Shown: positions 52,788 to 63,975 of the stretch, piece after piece
How positions within the stretch are numbered: position 1 is the first letter of the stretch
How the letters are laid out: each line of letters starts with the position of its first letter
Made by a program: the position numbers and the translations under genes
Assembly: GCF_009910365.1 (NCBI RefSeq)
Contig: NZ_CP036423.1
Coordinates: 2,046,001 to 2,110,000 of the forward strand
DNA from: Aequoribacter fuscus
GTDB lineage: Bacteria > Pseudomonadota > Gammaproteobacteria > Pseudomonadales > Halieaceae
DNA length: 64,000 nucleotides
Direction: 5' to 3'
Notes under the pieces: generated by a model
Databases searched by the model: none
What the model saw: the letters and a program-made list of their open reading frames with translations, nothing else
Told to the model about the DNA's origin: nothing

Positions 52788-54020
52788 CTATTCCTCTACG
52801 GGCTCCGCATCTAAACCAAAGGCCGTGTGCAGTGCGCGAACAGCGAGTTCAAGGTACTTCTCTTCGATGATCACCGAAATCTTAATTTCTGATGTCGTAA
52901 TCATAAGGATATTAATACCTACGTCTGCTAACGCCGAAAACATTTGGCTAGCAACGCCAGCATGTGATCGCATGCCTACGCCTACAACAGACACTTTGGC
53001 AATTTTACTATCGCTTTCTACACTTTTCGCACCAATTTCCGCCACTACACCCTGCAGAATTTCTTGCGCTCGCGCCAAGTCACCGCGCGCAACGGTGAAG
53101 GTGAAGTCGGTAGTATTATCATGCCCAACGTTCTGAACAATGACATCAATCTCGATATTGGCTTCGCCAATAGGACCCAGAATTTTGTAGGCAATACCCG
53201 GCATATCAGGTACACCCGATACAGTGAGTTTGGCTTCATCGCGCGTAAAGGCTATGCCTGCGATTGTTGGGGTTTCCACGTCATTAAGCTCCTCGATGGA
53301 AATCAGGGTACCAGGCCCCTCTTGAAAACTGTGCAGTACCCGCAAAGGCACTTGATACTTACCGGCAAACTCGACCGCGCGAATCTGCAGTACTTTAGAA
53401 CCCATACTCGCCATTTCGAGCATTTCTTCAAACGTAATACGATCTAAACGCTGCGCACTACTTACAACCCTTGGGTCAGTCGTATAAACGCCATCTACAT
53501 CGGTGTAAATTTGGCACTCATCGGCTTTTAGAGCGGCCGCTAAGGCAACTGCCGTAGTATCAGAGCCGCCGCGACCCAGGGTCGTGATATTGCCCTTTTC
53601 GTCAACACCTTGGAATCCTGCCACCACAGTGACATAACCCGCCTCCAAATCGGCGCGCAAATTCTGGTCGTCGATATGTTGAATACGCGCTTTAGTGTGC
53701 GCGCTGTCGGTTAGGATCTTTACTTGTCCGCCCGTGTAAGACTTTGCCTTTACGCCGCGTTTAGTCAGTGCCATCGACAACAGTGCGGTGGTTACCTGCT
53801 CACCAGTCGAAACCAGCACATCCATCTCGCGCGGTACAGGCCGCGCCTGAATCTCGTTAGCAAGACCAATCAATCGATTCGTTTCGCCGCTCATAGCCGA
53901 CACCACGACGACAACCTGATGGCCCTCACCGTGAAACTTTGCGACTTTGTCAGCCACACCCTCGATTCGTTCGATTGTGCCGACTGAGGTACCGCCAAAT
54001 TTTTGAACAATTAAGCTCAT
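52788..54020 (-). CDS. lysC: Aspartate kinase
   Basis: A 410-residue aspartokinase phosphorylating L-aspartate, the first step to lysine, threonine, methionine and diaminopimelate. The kinase domain starts with [15 protein letters not shown] and includes [29 protein letters not shown] and the substrate region [13 protein letters not shown]. Two C-terminal ACT domains ([39 protein letters not shown]) allow feedback control. The length fits the mono-functional class with lysine/threonine inhibition. It lies between alaS and csrA. Confidence 0.96.
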   Translation of the reverse strand: MSLIVQKFGGTSVGTIERIEGVADKVAKFHGEGHQVVVVVSAMSGETNRLIGLANEIQARPVPREMDVLVSTGEQVTTALLSMALTKRGVKAKSYTGGQVKILTDSAHTKARIQHIDDQNLRADLEAGYVTVVAGFQGVDEKGNITTLGRGGSDTTAVALAAALKADECQIYTDVDGVYTTDPRVVSSAQRLDRITFEEMLEMASMGSKVLQIRAVEFAGKYQVPLRVLHSFQEGPGTLISIEELNDVETPTIAGIAFTRDEAKLTVSGVPDMPGIAYKILGPIGEANIEIDVIVQNVGHDNTTDFTFTVARGDLARAQEILQGVVAEIGAKSVESDSKIAKVSVVGVGMRSHAGVASQMFSALADVGINILMITTSEIKISVIIEEKYLELAVRALHTAFGLDAEPVEE

Positions 54021-54095
54021 CGAGCTATTTGACCCCTTCAGAAAAGGCGCGCATTAAACAATATTTAGGCGCGCTTGAAAACTATTTCACCCGAT

Positions 54096-56696
54096 TTATG
54101 GCAGCTGCGTATCAACCCACGCAGGCACCGCACCCAAGACGTCGTTCAAGGCAGCCACATCGGTACCGCCACCTTGCGCCATGTCGGGTCTACCGCCCCC
54201 TTTACCGCCCAGTCGTGTCGCGAACTCGCGCATCAAATCCCCGGCCTTAACACGATCCGTTACCGCTTTAGACACACCCGCCGCCAACACGATTTTATCG
54301 TCGACCACGGACGCAAGCAGCACCACAGAATCGCCGAGCTTCGATTTCATTTGATCGACCGCATCGCGAAGTGCCTTGGCATCGGCACCGTCAAGTCGCG
54401 CGGCGAGGACTGGCACACCTCTGACCTCAATCGCTTGAGAGGCGAGTTCACCGCCAGCCGCTTGAGCCATCTTCATTTTGAGCTGGTCGATTTGCTTTTC
54501 AAGCTCGCGAATCTGCCCGCGCATTGCCGCAACACGAGATACAACATTCTCGGGTTGTGCTTTAAGCTCAAGGCATACGCCCTGCAAGGCGGTATCGAGC
54601 GAATTGATCTCAGCCAGTGCGCCGACGCCTGTTACCGCCTCGATACGGCGAACACCTGCAGCAATACCGCTTTCACTCACAATTCGAAACACGCCGATAT
54701 CACCGGTTCGACCAACGTGTGTTCCACCGCACAGTTCCACGGAGAACGAATCCGTACCCATCGCTAAGACGCGCACTTCATCACCGTACTTCTCGCCGAA
54801 CAAGGCCATGGCGCCCGCTTGCACCGCCTCATCCATGTTCATGAGCCGAGTAGAGACTTCGGTGTTTGCCATCACTTGCGCATTGACAATCGCATTCAGC
54901 TGCGCAAGCTCGTCTGCAGTCACTGGCGCGCTGTGAGAGAAGTCAAAACGTAAACGCTCGGCTGTTACCAAGGACCCTTTCTGCTGAACATGGCCACCTA
55001 GGACTTGCCGCAAAGCAGCGTGCAATAAATGGGTCGCCGAGTGATTGGCTCGAATCTGATCCCGCAAATGCTCGTCGATTTGCATCGAAACGGACGCGGC
55101 TACAGCCAACTCACCCGACTCCACATGAACGTGGTGTAAGTGTAAGTCGCCTTGTTTCGTGGTATCCAAAACTCGGGCGGATAGACCTGGCGCCGTGAGC
55201 CCTCCCGTATCGCCTGTTTGCCCACCGGACTCGGCATAAAACGGTGTCCGATCAAAAACAACGACACCCTGCTGACCGGCCGCTAGGGTAGATACTTTTT
55301 CACCATCAACAATAATAACCTCGACCGTGCCGCTGGCTTTAGCGTCTGAATAACCCAGAAACTCCGTAGCACCTTCCAGCGCAATCGTCTTGCTGTAATC
55401 AACGACAAACTTGCCGCCTTCCTGTGAACGGGCGCGTTGCTTTGCCATCGCCTCATCGTAACCCGCCATATCTAGCGTCAAACCACGCTCACGCGCAATG
55501 TCATTGGTCAAATCGACAGGAAAGCCATAGGTATCGTAAAGCTTGAAGACGATATCACCCGGAATCTCGCCACCTTGAAGACCCTCTAAAGACTCTTCAA
55601 GGATCTGCATACCGTTATCCAGAGTCTTGGCAAACTGCTGTTCCTCTTGCAACAAGACCTGAGCCACTCGCCCAGCCTGTTGCGCTAACTCAGGGTACGC
55701 CTCGCCCATTTGCGCGCTCAACGCATCGACCAGCTTATAGAAGAACGGCTCGGTCGCACCCAGTTTATTGCCGTGGCGCACCGCGCGGCGGATGATACGA
55801 CGAAGAACATAACCTCGACCTTCATTTCCGGGGACAACGCCATCAACAATCAAGAAGCTGCACGAGCGGATGTGGTCGGCAATTACGCGCAACGAGTTAT
55901 CCAACAAGTTGTTGCAGTTAACGGCCTGCGCGGCTGCTTTAATCAGCGCCTGAAACAGGTCGATTTCGTAGTTACTGTGGACATTTTGCATGACCGCTGC
56001 AATCCGCTCTAATCCCATACCGGTATCGACTGACGGTTTGGGTAGCGGGTGGAGCTCTCCGCTCGCGTCGCGATTAAACTGCATAAACACCAGATTCCAG
56101 ATCTCGATATAGCGATCCAAATCGTCGTTCTCAGACCCCGGTGGGCCGCCGGGTACGTCGGCGCCATGGTCATAGAAAATTTCAGAGCTGGGACCGCAGG
56201 GGCCGGTGTCACCCATCTGCCAAAAGTTATCTTCGTCTAAGCGCGAGAATCGTTCGGCGCTAACGCCCATTTCTTTGATCCAGATATCGGCCGCCTCGTC
56301 ATCGGACACGTGCACCGTGACCCATAAACGGTCCTCTGGCAAACCCAGCACCTCGGTCAAGAACGTCCAAGCAAACTTGATCGCATCGCGTTTGAAATAG
56401 TCACCAAAACTAAAGTTGCCCAACATTTCAAAGAAGGTGTGATGTCGCGCAGTGTAGCCTACGTTCTCGAGATCGTTGTGTTTACCACCAGCGCGCACGC
56501 AGCGCTGTGAGCTGGTCGCTCGCACATAGTCCCGCGGCTCAGATCCTAGAAAGGTATCTTTGAATTGATTCATCCCTGCGTTAGTAAACAACAGAGTAGG
56601 ATCATTCTCGGGCACCAAGGAACTACTCGCGACTCGCGTGTGGCCCTGACTCTCAAAATAAGACAAAAACGCTTCGCGTATTTCTACGGTTTTCAT
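54096..56696 (-). CDS. alaS: Alanyl-tRNA synthetase
   Basis: An 866-residue class II synthetase charging tRNA-Ala. The N-terminal catalytic domain has [37 protein letters not shown] and [17 protein letters not shown]. The editing domain has the zinc-ligand motifs [11 protein letters not shown] and [13 protein letters not shown]. The C-terminal C-Ala domain contains the coiled coil [21 protein letters not shown] and ends with the glycine-rich [20 protein letters not shown]. All parts appear intact. Confidence 0.97.
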   Translation of the reverse strand: MKTVEIREAFLSYFESQGHTRVASSSLVPENDPTLLFTNAGMNQFKDTFLGSEPRDYVRATSSQRCVRAGGKHNDLENVGYTARHHTFFEMLGNFSFGDYFKRDAIKFAWTFLTEVLGLPEDRLWVTVHVSDDEAADIWIKEMGVSAERFSRLDEDNFWQMGDTGPCGPSSEIFYDHGADVPGGPPGSENDDLDRYIEIWNLVFMQFNRDASGELHPLPKPSVDTGMGLERIAAVMQNVHSNYEIDLFQALIKAAAQAVNCNNLLDNSLRVIADHIRSCSFLIVDGVVPGNEGRGYVLRRIIRRAVRHGNKLGATEPFFYKLVDALSAQMGEAYPELAQQAGRVAQVLLQEEQQFAKTLDNGMQILEESLEGLQGGEIPGDIVFKLYDTYGFPVDLTNDIARERGLTLDMAGYDEAMAKQRARSQEGGKFVVDYSKTIALEGATEFLGYSDAKASGTVEVIIVDGEKVSTLAAGQQGVVVFDRTPFYAESGGQTGDTGGLTAPGLSARVLDTTKQGDLHLHHVHVESGELAVAASVSMQIDEHLRDQIRANHSATHLLHAALRQVLGGHVQQKGSLVTAERLRFDFSHSAPVTADELAQLNAIVNAQVMANTEVSTRLMNMDEAVQAGAMALFGEKYGDEVRVLAMGTDSFSVELCGGTHVGRTGDIGVFRIVSESGIAAGVRRIEAVTGVGALAEINSLDTALQGVCLELKAQPENVVSRVAAMRGQIRELEKQIDQLKMKMAQAAGGELASQAIEVRGVPVLAARLDGADAKALRDAVDQMKSKLGDSVVLLASVVDDKIVLAAGVSKAVTDRVKAGDLMREFATRLGGKGGGRPDMAQGGGTDVAALNDVLGAVPAWVDTQLP

Positions 56697-56720
56697 AAGT
56701 GATCTCGGTTACTTAATTCG

Positions 56721-57065
56721 TTAGGGCGCGAGCTGCGCTTCAGTGAAGTCGCGTCCAGCCAGCAAGTGCAGGTGCAAATGAAAAATTGTCTGACCACCGC
56801 CTTCGCCATTATTCACGATCAAACGAAAGCCCTCGGCAACGCCTAATTGACGCGCCACCTCGCCGGCAACCAACATAAGATGCCCAAGTAAGGCTTGATC
56901 GCCTGCCTCTGCATCCGCCAACTTTACGATCGGTTTTTTCGGAATAATCAGCACGTGAATCGGCGCGACGGGGTTGATGTCATTGATCACAATGCACTGA
57001 TCGTCTTCAAATACGACATCGGACGGAATTTCGCGCGCAATAATCTTCTCAAACAGAGTGCTCAT
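56721..57065 (-). CDS. HINT-type HIT-family protein
   Basis: A 114-residue HIT protein of the HinT/PKCI branch. FEKIIAREIPSDVVFEDD, DINPVAPIHVLIIPKKPI and the triad IFHLHLHLLAGRDF are hallmarks. HinT is a purine-nucleoside phosphoramidase. It lies 24 bases upstream of alaS on the same strand with four bases to the next gene. Confidence 0.94.
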   Translation of the reverse strand: MSTLFEKIIAREIPSDVVFEDDQCIVINDINPVAPIHVLIIPKKPIVKLADAEAGDQALLGHLMLVAGEVARQLGVAEGFRLIVNNGEGGGQTIFHLHLHLLAGRDFTEAQLAP

Positions 57066-57068
57066 AAC

Positions 57069-57254
57069 TTAGTCCAATTTCTCGTCGGCGGTTAACAACC
57101 GCGCTTCGCTCTCAAGCATTACGGGGATACCGTCTCGGATGGGATAGGCTAAACCACTTGCCTTACACACCAGCTCTTGCGCCTGCTCATCGTATTCCAG
57201 TGGCGCTTTAGTGACTGGACACACCAAGATTTCTAGCAATTTCTTATCGAGCAC
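57069..57254 (-). CDS. Trm112/YcaR-family small protein
   Basis: A 61-residue Trm112-like protein. [21 protein letters not shown] and [20 protein letters not shown] match the family. Cys12 is kept, but bacterial members often lack the full zinc site of eukaryotic Trm112. The start is a GTG. The stop is three bases before the HINT gene start. Its function in bacteria is unclear; in others it lies next to kdsB or lpxK, neither seen here. Confidence 0.9.
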   Translation of the reverse strand: MLDKKLLEILVCPVTKAPLEYDEQAQELVCKASGLAYPIRDGIPVMLESEARLLTADEKLD

Positions 57255-57317
57255 GAAGCCTCCACGACGCGAGAGTGATCAATCTCATCAATACAACGCG
57301 CAAGTATAGCGCGAATT

Positions 57318-58151
57318 CTAGGGCGCGGGCACTAGTGAGAACAAGGTATTCGGATCAACGCGATTATCACGAAAATTCATGCGCCAATCGAGATGAGGGC
57401 CCGTCGCACGGCCCGTCGCGCCGACTTCGCCAATTTTATCACCCTGGGCCACCATGTCCCCCACTCGCACACTCACCTGGCTCATATGCAAAAAAGACGA
57501 CGTTACTCCGTACCCGTGATGAATAATCACAGTACCACCAGAGTAGTAGAGGTCTGGTTCAGCGAGCACCACAAGCCCCATCACAGGCGCCGAGACTGGC
57601 GTTCCTGTAGGTCGAGCGATATCCAAACCGTAATGTGGGTTGCCGGGTTTACCGTTATAAATACGCTGACTGCCGTAGACGCCAGAAATTCGTCCCGTGA
57701 GCGGCATTTGGGTTGCCGACAGAAGTTGTTCGATGCACGCGTCACACTCGTAAACCTGCTGTTTGGCCGCTCGCACCAGCACCCCCTCTCGGCGAATGCG
57801 CTCGAGATCCTCCTGAGGAGGTGTCACCGTGCGCTGAGGAACGCCCTCGACGACGGAGACCTTGTATTCGCGCTCACGCAACACAATGGGCTGCTCACAC
57901 ATTCTGCCGTCCGTAAAGGTGACTCTCAGCGTATTGTCCAGCGCCGAGTCGCGCCCCAAACCAACCCAGCTCAACCGCGCATCGATCAATGGCAGTCGCT
58001 GCTCGTTAAACCTCACTGCACTTATGTTGGAGGACTCAAAGCGCAGCCAAGTGCCTTGGGTCAATTCGCCACGCACATCAACACACTCAGCGAGCGTCGG
58101 ACTGAGCCAAACAGAAAACACCAACAACAATACTCTTAACCCGTCACGCAT
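57318..58151 (-). CDS. Exported M23-family (LytM) peptidase
   Basis: A 277-residue protein with an N-terminal signal peptide (LRVLLLVFSVWLSPTLAECV) and a C-terminal LytM domain from about residue 165. Zinc ligands are in NPHYGLDIA (His and Asp), LHMS and GPHLDWRM. The domain cleaves peptide cross-links in peptidoglycan. An N-terminal Ig-like domain of about 90 residues, with three cysteines, precedes it. It stands alone between the Trm112-like gene and divergent greB. Confidence 0.92.
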   Translation of the reverse strand: MRDGLRVLLLVFSVWLSPTLAECVDVRGELTQGTWLRFESSNISAVRFNEQRLPLIDARLSWVGLGRDSALDNTLRVTFTDGRMCEQPIVLREREYKVSVVEGVPQRTVTPPQEDLERIRREGVLVRAAKQQVYECDACIEQLLSATQMPLTGRISGVYGSQRIYNGKPGNPHYGLDIARPTGTPVSAPVMGLVVLAEPDLYYSGGTVIIHHGYGVTSSFLHMSQVSVRVGDMVAQGDKIGEVGATGRATGPHLDWRMNFRDNRVDPNTLFSLVPAP

Positions 58152-58216
58152 AGTTTTACCTCGTTACTTGAGCTAGAGTTTACTACGCAAATTCATCAAC
58201 GCAATTCGGAGTAAAT

Positions 58217-58732
58217 GTGTCTCGGTATCGACCTCCACGCCCCCCAAGCGCGCCTTATATTACCGCCGCAGGTGCAGCCGCGCTAAAGTCGGAGCTCGAC
58301 GAGCTCTGGAGAGTCGAGCGCCCCAAAGTCACAGACGCCGTTCGAGAAGCTGCCAAAAATGGCGACCGATCGGAGAACGGCGATTACATCTATGGGAAGA
58401 AGCGACTCCGAGAAATCGACAGCCGCGTTCGCTACCTCACAAAACGTCTAGAGTCACTCAAAGTCGTTAGTGCTGCACCGTCGGAACCCGACCGAATATT
58501 CTTTGGCGCCAGCGTAACCCTCGAAGAGGAAGACGGCTCCCTTCAAACACTGCACATTGTTGGCGCGGATGAAATCGATCCCAAAACAGGGAAGATCAGC
58601 ATCGACGCGCCTATTTCTCGCGCCTTACTGGGCAAACGCATCGATGATGAGATCGAGTATCAAGCGCCTGCAGGGCGGCAAGTACGCTACGTTATAGACG
58701 TCAACTATCGGCTCCTTGAGGGCACAAATTGA
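58217..58732 (+). CDS. greB: GreB transcript-cleavage factor
   Basis: A 171-residue Gre factor that rescues backtracked RNA polymerase by stimulating transcript cleavage. The coiled-coil tip carries the acidic pair in NGDRSENGDYIYGKKRLREID; the C-terminal FKBP-like domain includes FFGASVTLEEEDG and ISRALLGKRIDDEI. The YIYGKK text separates GreB from GreA. The start is GTG with GGAG upstream. Confidence 0.95.
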   Translation: MSRYRPPRPPSAPYITAAGAAALKSELDELWRVERPKVTDAVREAAKNGDRSENGDYIYGKKRLREIDSRVRYLTKRLESLKVVSAAPSEPDRIFFGASVTLEEEDGSLQTLHIVGADEIDPKTGKISIDAPISRALLGKRIDDEIEYQAPAGRQVRYVIDVNYRLLEGTN

Positions 58733-58823
58733 CGTTCCTACGCGACAAGCTAGCAGCAAGAGTAGCCTCAACTATTCACTAAGAAAATTCTTCACATAAT
58801 GCCCAATAATAGACACGAATCGT

Positions 58824-58829
58824 TATAAT
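58824..58829 (+). promoter_or_regulatory. Candidate -10 box of gcvP
   Basis: TATAAT lies 67 bases before the gcvP ATG. No convincing -35 box is found at 16-18 bases, so an activator may be needed; GcvA-type control is known in other bacteria. No glycine-riboswitch fold was recognised in this 163-bp gap. Confidence 0.4.
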
Positions 58830-58895
58830 GCCGCCTTTTACTCACAGCCGTATGCTGGTGCCATAGATACGCTATCAGCCGCGAGGGTCATATCA

Positions 58896-61757
58896 ATGCC
58901 AAACGCAACTTACGAAGCACTTTATAACCGCAACGAATTCCTTGATCGCCACCTTGGTTTGACCGAAGCGCAGCAGCACGAAATCGCGCAAACGCTTGGC
59001 TTTGCTTCATTGGATGAACTCATTGCGGCCACCGTACCCAGCAGCATCCTGAAAAACGATCTAATGCCACTGGACAGTGCGCAAACCGAGCGCGACACCC
59101 TGGCAGAAATCAAAGCGATCGCGCAGCAAAACAAAGTTCACCGATCTTACATTGGCTGCGGCTTCTACAACACGATCACGCCAAATGTCATCGCTCGCAA
59201 CGTACTGGAAAACCCCGGCTGGTATACCGCTTACACGCCGTATCAGCCCGAAATTTCTCAGGGCCGCCTTGAGGCGTTGTTGACGTACCAGCAAATGGTC
59301 ATCGATATGACCGGCATGCCCATGGCTAATGCCTCGATGCTGGACGAAGCCTCTGCTGCGGCAGAGGCCATGACCCTGCTAAATCGTGTCAATAAAAAAT
59401 CAAAATCAGAGACATTTTTGGTGGCCGAGGACTGCCACCCCCAAACCATAGCCGTTATACAAACCCGCGCTGAACCGCTGGGCATTAAGGTGGTCGTCGG
59501 CGATATCGCCGAGCTCGTTGAGTCCGAAGAGGCCTTCGGAGCGCTGGTGCAATACCCTGGCACCTACGGCGATGTTCGTGAACTTGGCCCACTGGTGGAA
59601 ATCGCCCACAGCAAAAATACATTAGTCGCCGTGGCTGCTGACCTGATGAGCCTTGCCTTACTGAAATCTCCCGGCGCTCAAGGCGCCGATGTCGTGCTCG
59701 GAAACACGCAGCGTTTCGGGGTGCCCATGGGCTTTGGTGGCCCTCATGCGGCCTATTTCGCCACCCGCGAAGACTACAAGCGCTCAACGCCAGGCCGCAT
59801 TATTGGCGTATCGATCGACCGCAGTGGCAATCGTGCGCTTCGCATGGCCATGCAAACCCGCGAGCAGCACATCCGACGCGAGAAGGCCACCAGCAACATC
59901 TGCACGGCCCAAGCTCTGCTGGCGATCATGGCGGGATTCTACGCGATGTATCACGGCCCCAAGGGCGTCAGACGGATCGCAGAGCGCATTCACTTCTTGA
60001 CCGCAACACTCGCCACGACCTTGAAACACGCAGGCGTGCAGGTCGTAACGCAGCGCTACTTTGATACCTTAAAACTTCAGGTTGACGATAGCGCGGGCCT
60101 GCTGAAGAGTGGCTACCGACAAGAAGTTAACCTGCGCCCAATCGATTCGAGCCATGTCGGCATCTCCATTGATGAGACAACAACAATCGATGATATCCGG
60201 GAGTTGGTGACACTCATTACGGGCCAAGAGCTCGACCTTGCTGAGCCCGAGCACATCATTCCTCAGACACTGGCTCGCGATGTGGATTATCTGCAGCACC
60301 CACTGTTCAACGATTTCCAGTCAGAAACCGAAATGCTGCGCTACATGCGTCGCCTGGAGTCAAAGGATATTGCGCTGAACCAAGCCATGATTCCGCTCGG
60401 CAGCTGCACCATGAAGCTTAATGCAACCGCCGAGATGATCCCGGTCACATGGCCCGAGTTTGCCAACATGCACCCCTTCGCGCCTGCCGACCAGACGAAG
60501 GGATATCAGATCCTGCTAGAGCAGCTCGAGCAAATGCTGATTACCTGCACAGGCTACGACGCAATGTCTTTGCAACCTAACGCGGGTTCGCAAGGGGAAT
60601 ATGCGGGCCTTCTGGCGATTCGTCGCTACCACGAAAGCCGCGGCGACCATCACCGCACGATTTGCCTAATTCCGTCATCGGCTCACGGCACCAACCCTGC
60701 AAGCGCGGTCATGGCTGGAATGAGCGTCGTCATGGTCGCCTGCGACAACCACGGCAACGTGGACATGAACGATTTGCGCGCGAAAGTCGAGCAATATTCG
60801 GACACCTTAGCCGCCATCATGGTCACCTACCCTTCGACTCATGGCGTTTTTGAGGAAGAAATTGTCGCTTTGTGCGATTTAATTCACCAGCACGGCGGGC
60901 AAGTTTACGTGGACGGCGCCAACCTCAATGCCCTTGTGGGTATTGCTGCTCCGGGCAAATTCGGGGCCGATGTCTCGCACCTCAACTTGCACAAGACCTT
61001 CTGCATCCCTCACGGTGGCGGCGGCCCAGGCATGGGACCCATTGGCGTTGGTGCTCATTTGGCACCGTTCTTGCCTTCGCATCCCATAAGCCCTGTGGGT
61101 TCGCTTCCAGCAACCAATGATACAGTCTCATCCGCGCCTTTCGGCAGCGCATCGATATTGCCCATCTCGTGGGTTTACATCCGGCTGATGGGAGCCGAGG
61201 GTTTGCGTTTGGCTAGCCAGGTCGCCATTTTATCGGCCAATTACATTGCTCACCGATTAAAAGGTCATTATCCCGTGCTGTACACCGGTAAAAGTGGCAC
61301 CGTAGCACACGAGTGCATTATCGATATTCGCCCCATCAAAGAACACAGCGGCATCAGTGAGGAAGATATCGCCAAGCGCTTAATGGACTTTGGGTTCCAT
61401 GCGCCGACGATGTCGTTTCCCGTCGCTGGCACCCTTATGATTGAACCGACTGAGTCGGAGTCGCTGGCCGAACTGGATCGCTTCTGTGATGCGCTTATCA
61501 CCATCCGTGATGAAATTCGCAAAGTGGAAAGCGGAGAATTTGATGCCGAGGACAACCCATTGAAAAACGCGCCGCACACTGCTCTGGAAATCGCGAGTGA
61601 TGATTGGTCCCACGCCTACACTAGGGAACAAGCGGTATACCCACTACCCTCGTTGCGATCTGCGAAATACTGGCCACCTGTCAACCGTGTAGACAACGTC
61701 TATGGTGACCGAAACCTAGTCTGTTCTTGCCCCCCTATCGAGTCATACGTCCAGTAG
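58896..61757 (+). CDS. gcvP: Glycine dehydrogenase (aminomethyl-transferring), P-protein
   Basis: A 953-residue PLP enzyme, the decarboxylating subunit of the glycine cleavage system. Both homologous halves are present in one chain (about 1-440 and 450-953), as in E. coli. Recognisable stretches are [74 protein letters not shown] and the PLP-lysine [20 protein letters not shown]. gcvT and gcvH, usually adjacent, are not in this window. Confidence 0.97.
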   Translation: MPNATYEALYNRNEFLDRHLGLTEAQQHEIAQTLGFASLDELIAATVPSSILKNDLMPLDSAQTERDTLAEIKAIAQQNKVHRSYIGCGFYNTITPNVIARNVLENPGWYTAYTPYQPEISQGRLEALLTYQQMVIDMTGMPMANASMLDEASAAAEAMTLLNRVNKKSKSETFLVAEDCHPQTIAVIQTRAEPLGIKVVVGDIAELVESEEAFGALVQYPGTYGDVRELGPLVEIAHSKNTLVAVAADLMSLALLKSPGAQGADVVLGNTQRFGVPMGFGGPHAAYFATREDYKRSTPGRIIGVSIDRSGNRALRMAMQTREQHIRREKATSNICTAQALLAIMAGFYAMYHGPKGVRRIAERIHFLTATLATTLKHAGVQVVTQRYFDTLKLQVDDSAGLLKSGYRQEVNLRPIDSSHVGISIDETTTIDDIRELVTLITGQELDLAEPEHIIPQTLARDVDYLQHPLFNDFQSETEMLRYMRRLESKDIALNQAMIPLGSCTMKLNATAEMIPVTWPEFANMHPFAPADQTKGYQILLEQLEQMLITCTGYDAMSLQPNAGSQGEYAGLLAIRRYHESRGDHHRTICLIPSSAHGTNPASAVMAGMSVVMVACDNHGNVDMNDLRAKVEQYSDTLAAIMVTYPSTHGVFEEEIVALCDLIHQHGGQVYVDGANLNALVGIAAPGKFGADVSHLNLHKTFCIPHGGGGPGMGPIGVGAHLAPFLPSHPISPVGSLPATNDTVSSAPFGSASILPISWVYIRLMGAEGLRLASQVAILSANYIAHRLKGHYPVLYTGKSGTVAHECIIDIRPIKEHSGISEEDIAKRLMDFGFHAPTMSFPVAGTLMIEPTESESLAELDRFCDALITIRDEIRKVESGEFDAEDNPLKNAPHTALEIASDDWSHAYTREQAVYPLPSLRSAKYWPPVNRVDNVYGDRNLVCSCPPIESYVQ

Positions 61758-61800
61758 CCTTCCCGGGCTACCGGACGCAATAACGCAGGTTTTGTAGCCC

Positions 61801-63894
61801 TTACTCTGCCTGCGGGCCCTCTGCGCCTTCTGTACCGAAGGCGTCAGACCACGTATTAATCAGGTCATGCAAATGCTCTTGTGAACGGAGCTTACGTCGA
61901 TTGCCTCGAGGCACCAACTTATTGGTTTGCTCTTCGTCTAGCAAACGTGCTTTGGCACGATCACGCCACTGTAACTCTAACACGTCCAAAATAAGCTGCT
62001 TTGCGGCGGGATCGTATATCGGGCACGTAACTTCCACTCTGAAGTCTAAGTTACGTGTCATCAAATCGGCCGACGATATGAAGACCTTTGTGTCGCCCGC
62101 GTTTTCAAACACAAAGACTCTGGGGTGTTCTAAGTAACGATCCACGATGCTGATGGCTCGGATATTCTCACTCAACCCCTTAACACCTGCCTTCATCGCG
62201 AACATACCCCGTACGATAAGTCTGATCTTAACGCCCGCCTGACTGGCTTGGTACAGTTTATCGACGATAGGCTTGTCCACAAGGTTGTTACATTTGATGA
62301 AAATTCCTGACTTACGCCCTGCCTTGGCATTGGCAATTTCCGTATCAATCAAGGCCATGAGGCCAGATCGGTTGGTATTGGGTGACACCATCAAATGTCG
62401 GTAGCGGAAACGCCGATAGGTATGACGAATAAAGTCAAAGACGTTGGCGACCTCTTTACCGATCTCGCGATCGGCTGTCAGCAGGCTGAAGTCAGTATAA
62501 AGTCTGGCGGTGCTTTCGTTGAAGTTGCCCGTGCCGATGTGGGCGTACTGGCGCTCTTCTCCATCCTCTTGACGATTGATCAAGATGAGTTTGGAATGTA
62601 CTTTCAAGCCAGGAATACCAAAAATTACCTGAACACCAGCATCACCAAGCACCCGCGACCAGCGAATGTTGGCGCTTTCATCGAAGCGCGCCTGCAGCTC
62701 GATCACCACAGTGACTTGCTTCTGATTACGTGCCGCATTGATCAGAGCGTTCACGACATGCGAATTCGACGCCACCCTGTAAAGAGTCATACTGATGGAC
62801 GTCACCGAGGGATCGAGCGCAGCCGTATGCAGAAAATCTTCCACATAACGAAACGAATGATAAGGGTAATACAGCAGAATATCGCGCTCGCGAATTTTCC
62901 CGAAAATACTGGAACCGGGCTTATCAAGATAAGGCAAGCGAGCCGGCTCCATCGGATCAAACTCTAAGTAATCTGGGCCCAAGTTCGGAAACTTCATAAA
63001 GTCTTTAGAGTTGTGGTAGCGGCCACCAGCGATAAAGCTATCGTACTTACCCAAATTGAAACGTTTGGCCAAAATTTCGAGCAAATCCTCAGGCATTTCG
63101 CTGTCGTACACAAAGCGAACCGGGTCGGCTTTTTTGCGCCGCGCTAAACTGCCGTCGACTTTATCAATTAGACTTTGGGTGATCTTTTCGTCCATCTCTA
63201 ATTCCGCGTCGCGGGTAATTTTGATGGTGTAGGCCTGGGCATCTTCAATATCGAGCACGCCTCGGAACACTTCCTTCAGACAATGTCGAATGATGTTATC
63301 CAACACGATAATCGCTTTTTTGCGGCGCGAGCCTTTGGGCGGAATGTAAACGAAACGATCAATTCGGTCGGTTGGAATTTCGAGTAACGCGTACTGCACT
63401 TTAGAGTTGGTCAATGCCATTCGAATCGCAAAGTAGATCGAGGCATCGTTCAATTCGGGTAACTGAGTTGAACCCTTCAGAAACAGCGGCGAGAGCTCGG
63501 GCAGGACGTTATCCCGGAAATAACGTTCAACAAAAGCCGATTGATCAGCGCGCAACTGTTGCTCGTTAATCAAATAAATATTGCGCCGGCGCAGCGCTAT
63601 CAGACACCCCCGATACACCTCATCGAACTTTTGCTGTAACTCCCTTACCCGACTTTGAATCTGCTTCAAGAGCGCGCGAGCGGCGTCTTTGTCTTCCCCC
63701 GTTGAAAAGGCAGCCAAGCGACGAACATCGGCAACTCGGACCCGAAAAAACTCGTCCATGTTGTTAGAAAATATGCCCAAGTAGCGGACCTGCTGAATCA
63801 CGGGCACGTCTCGACTGGACGCTTCTTGCAGCACGCGTTCGTTGAAGGACAACCAACTGAGTTCTTTGGCTACGTACTTATCGTCGTCATTCAT
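61801..63894 (-). CDS. ppk: Polyphosphate kinase 1
   Basis: A 697-residue PPK1 making polyphosphate from ATP. The N-terminal domain shows KELSWLSFNERVLQEA and IFSNNMDEFFRVRVAD. The catalytic histidine is in PGLKVHSKLILI, with HIGTGNFNE and LFSLLTAD-like text (YTDFSLLTADREIG) nearby. The C terminus includes VDRYLEHPRVFVFEN and FISSADLMTRNLDFRVEV. It converges with gcvP and is divergent from a probable ppx. Confidence 0.97.
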   Translation of the reverse strand: MNDDDKYVAKELSWLSFNERVLQEASSRDVPVIQQVRYLGIFSNNMDEFFRVRVADVRRLAAFSTGEDKDAARALLKQIQSRVRELQQKFDEVYRGCLIALRRRNIYLINEQQLRADQSAFVERYFRDNVLPELSPLFLKGSTQLPELNDASIYFAIRMALTNSKVQYALLEIPTDRIDRFVYIPPKGSRRKKAIIVLDNIIRHCLKEVFRGVLDIEDAQAYTIKITRDAELEMDEKITQSLIDKVDGSLARRKKADPVRFVYDSEMPEDLLEILAKRFNLGKYDSFIAGGRYHNSKDFMKFPNLGPDYLEFDPMEPARLPYLDKPGSSIFGKIRERDILLYYPYHSFRYVEDFLHTAALDPSVTSISMTLYRVASNSHVVNALINAARNQKQVTVVIELQARFDESANIRWSRVLGDAGVQVIFGIPGLKVHSKLILINRQEDGEERQYAHIGTGNFNESTARLYTDFSLLTADREIGKEVANVFDFIRHTYRRFRYRHLMVSPNTNRSGLMALIDTEIANAKAGRKSGIFIKCNNLVDKPIVDKLYQASQAGVKIRLIVRGMFAMKAGVKGLSENIRAISIVDRYLEHPRVFVFENAGDTKVFISSADLMTRNLDFRVEVTCPIYDPAAKQLILDVLELQWRDRAKARLLDEEQTNKLVPRGNRRKLRSQEHLHDLINTWSDAFGTEGAEGPQAE

Positions 63895-63919
63895 AGTGTG
63901 TCATCTTTTTGTACTTGCC

Positions 63920-63937
63920 TTTTCATATTAACGTCAT
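63920..63937 (+). promoter_or_regulatory. Candidate Pho box upstream of ppx/ppk
   Basis: TTTTCAT-ATTA-ACGTCAT has the 7-4-7 layout of a PhoB site (CTGTCAT repeats), matching five of seven in each half. It lies between the divergent ppk and putative ppx starts. The match is imperfect and the assignment is inference. Confidence 0.4.
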
Positions 63938-63975
63938 ATCCTTGCTGTTTTATGACAAGATTAAGGAGCCAGACA

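Noticed and set aside
54075-54767. 230-codon frame opposite alaS
   Set aside because: Antisense shadow of the alaS C-terminal coding region.
57393-58139. 248-codon frame opposite the M23 peptidase gene
   Set aside because: Antisense to a clear signal-peptide-bearing LytM gene; no start context or recognisable domain.
58733-58895. Glycine riboswitch before gcvP
   Set aside because: The gap is too short for the usual tandem aptamers and I found none of their conserved stems.
61758-61800. Terminator between gcvP and ppk
   Set aside because: GTAGCC/GGCTAC can pair, but no T-run follows in either direction at the right place.
62395-62967. 190-codon frame opposite ppk
   Set aside because: Antisense to conserved ppk sequence; no recognisable domain.
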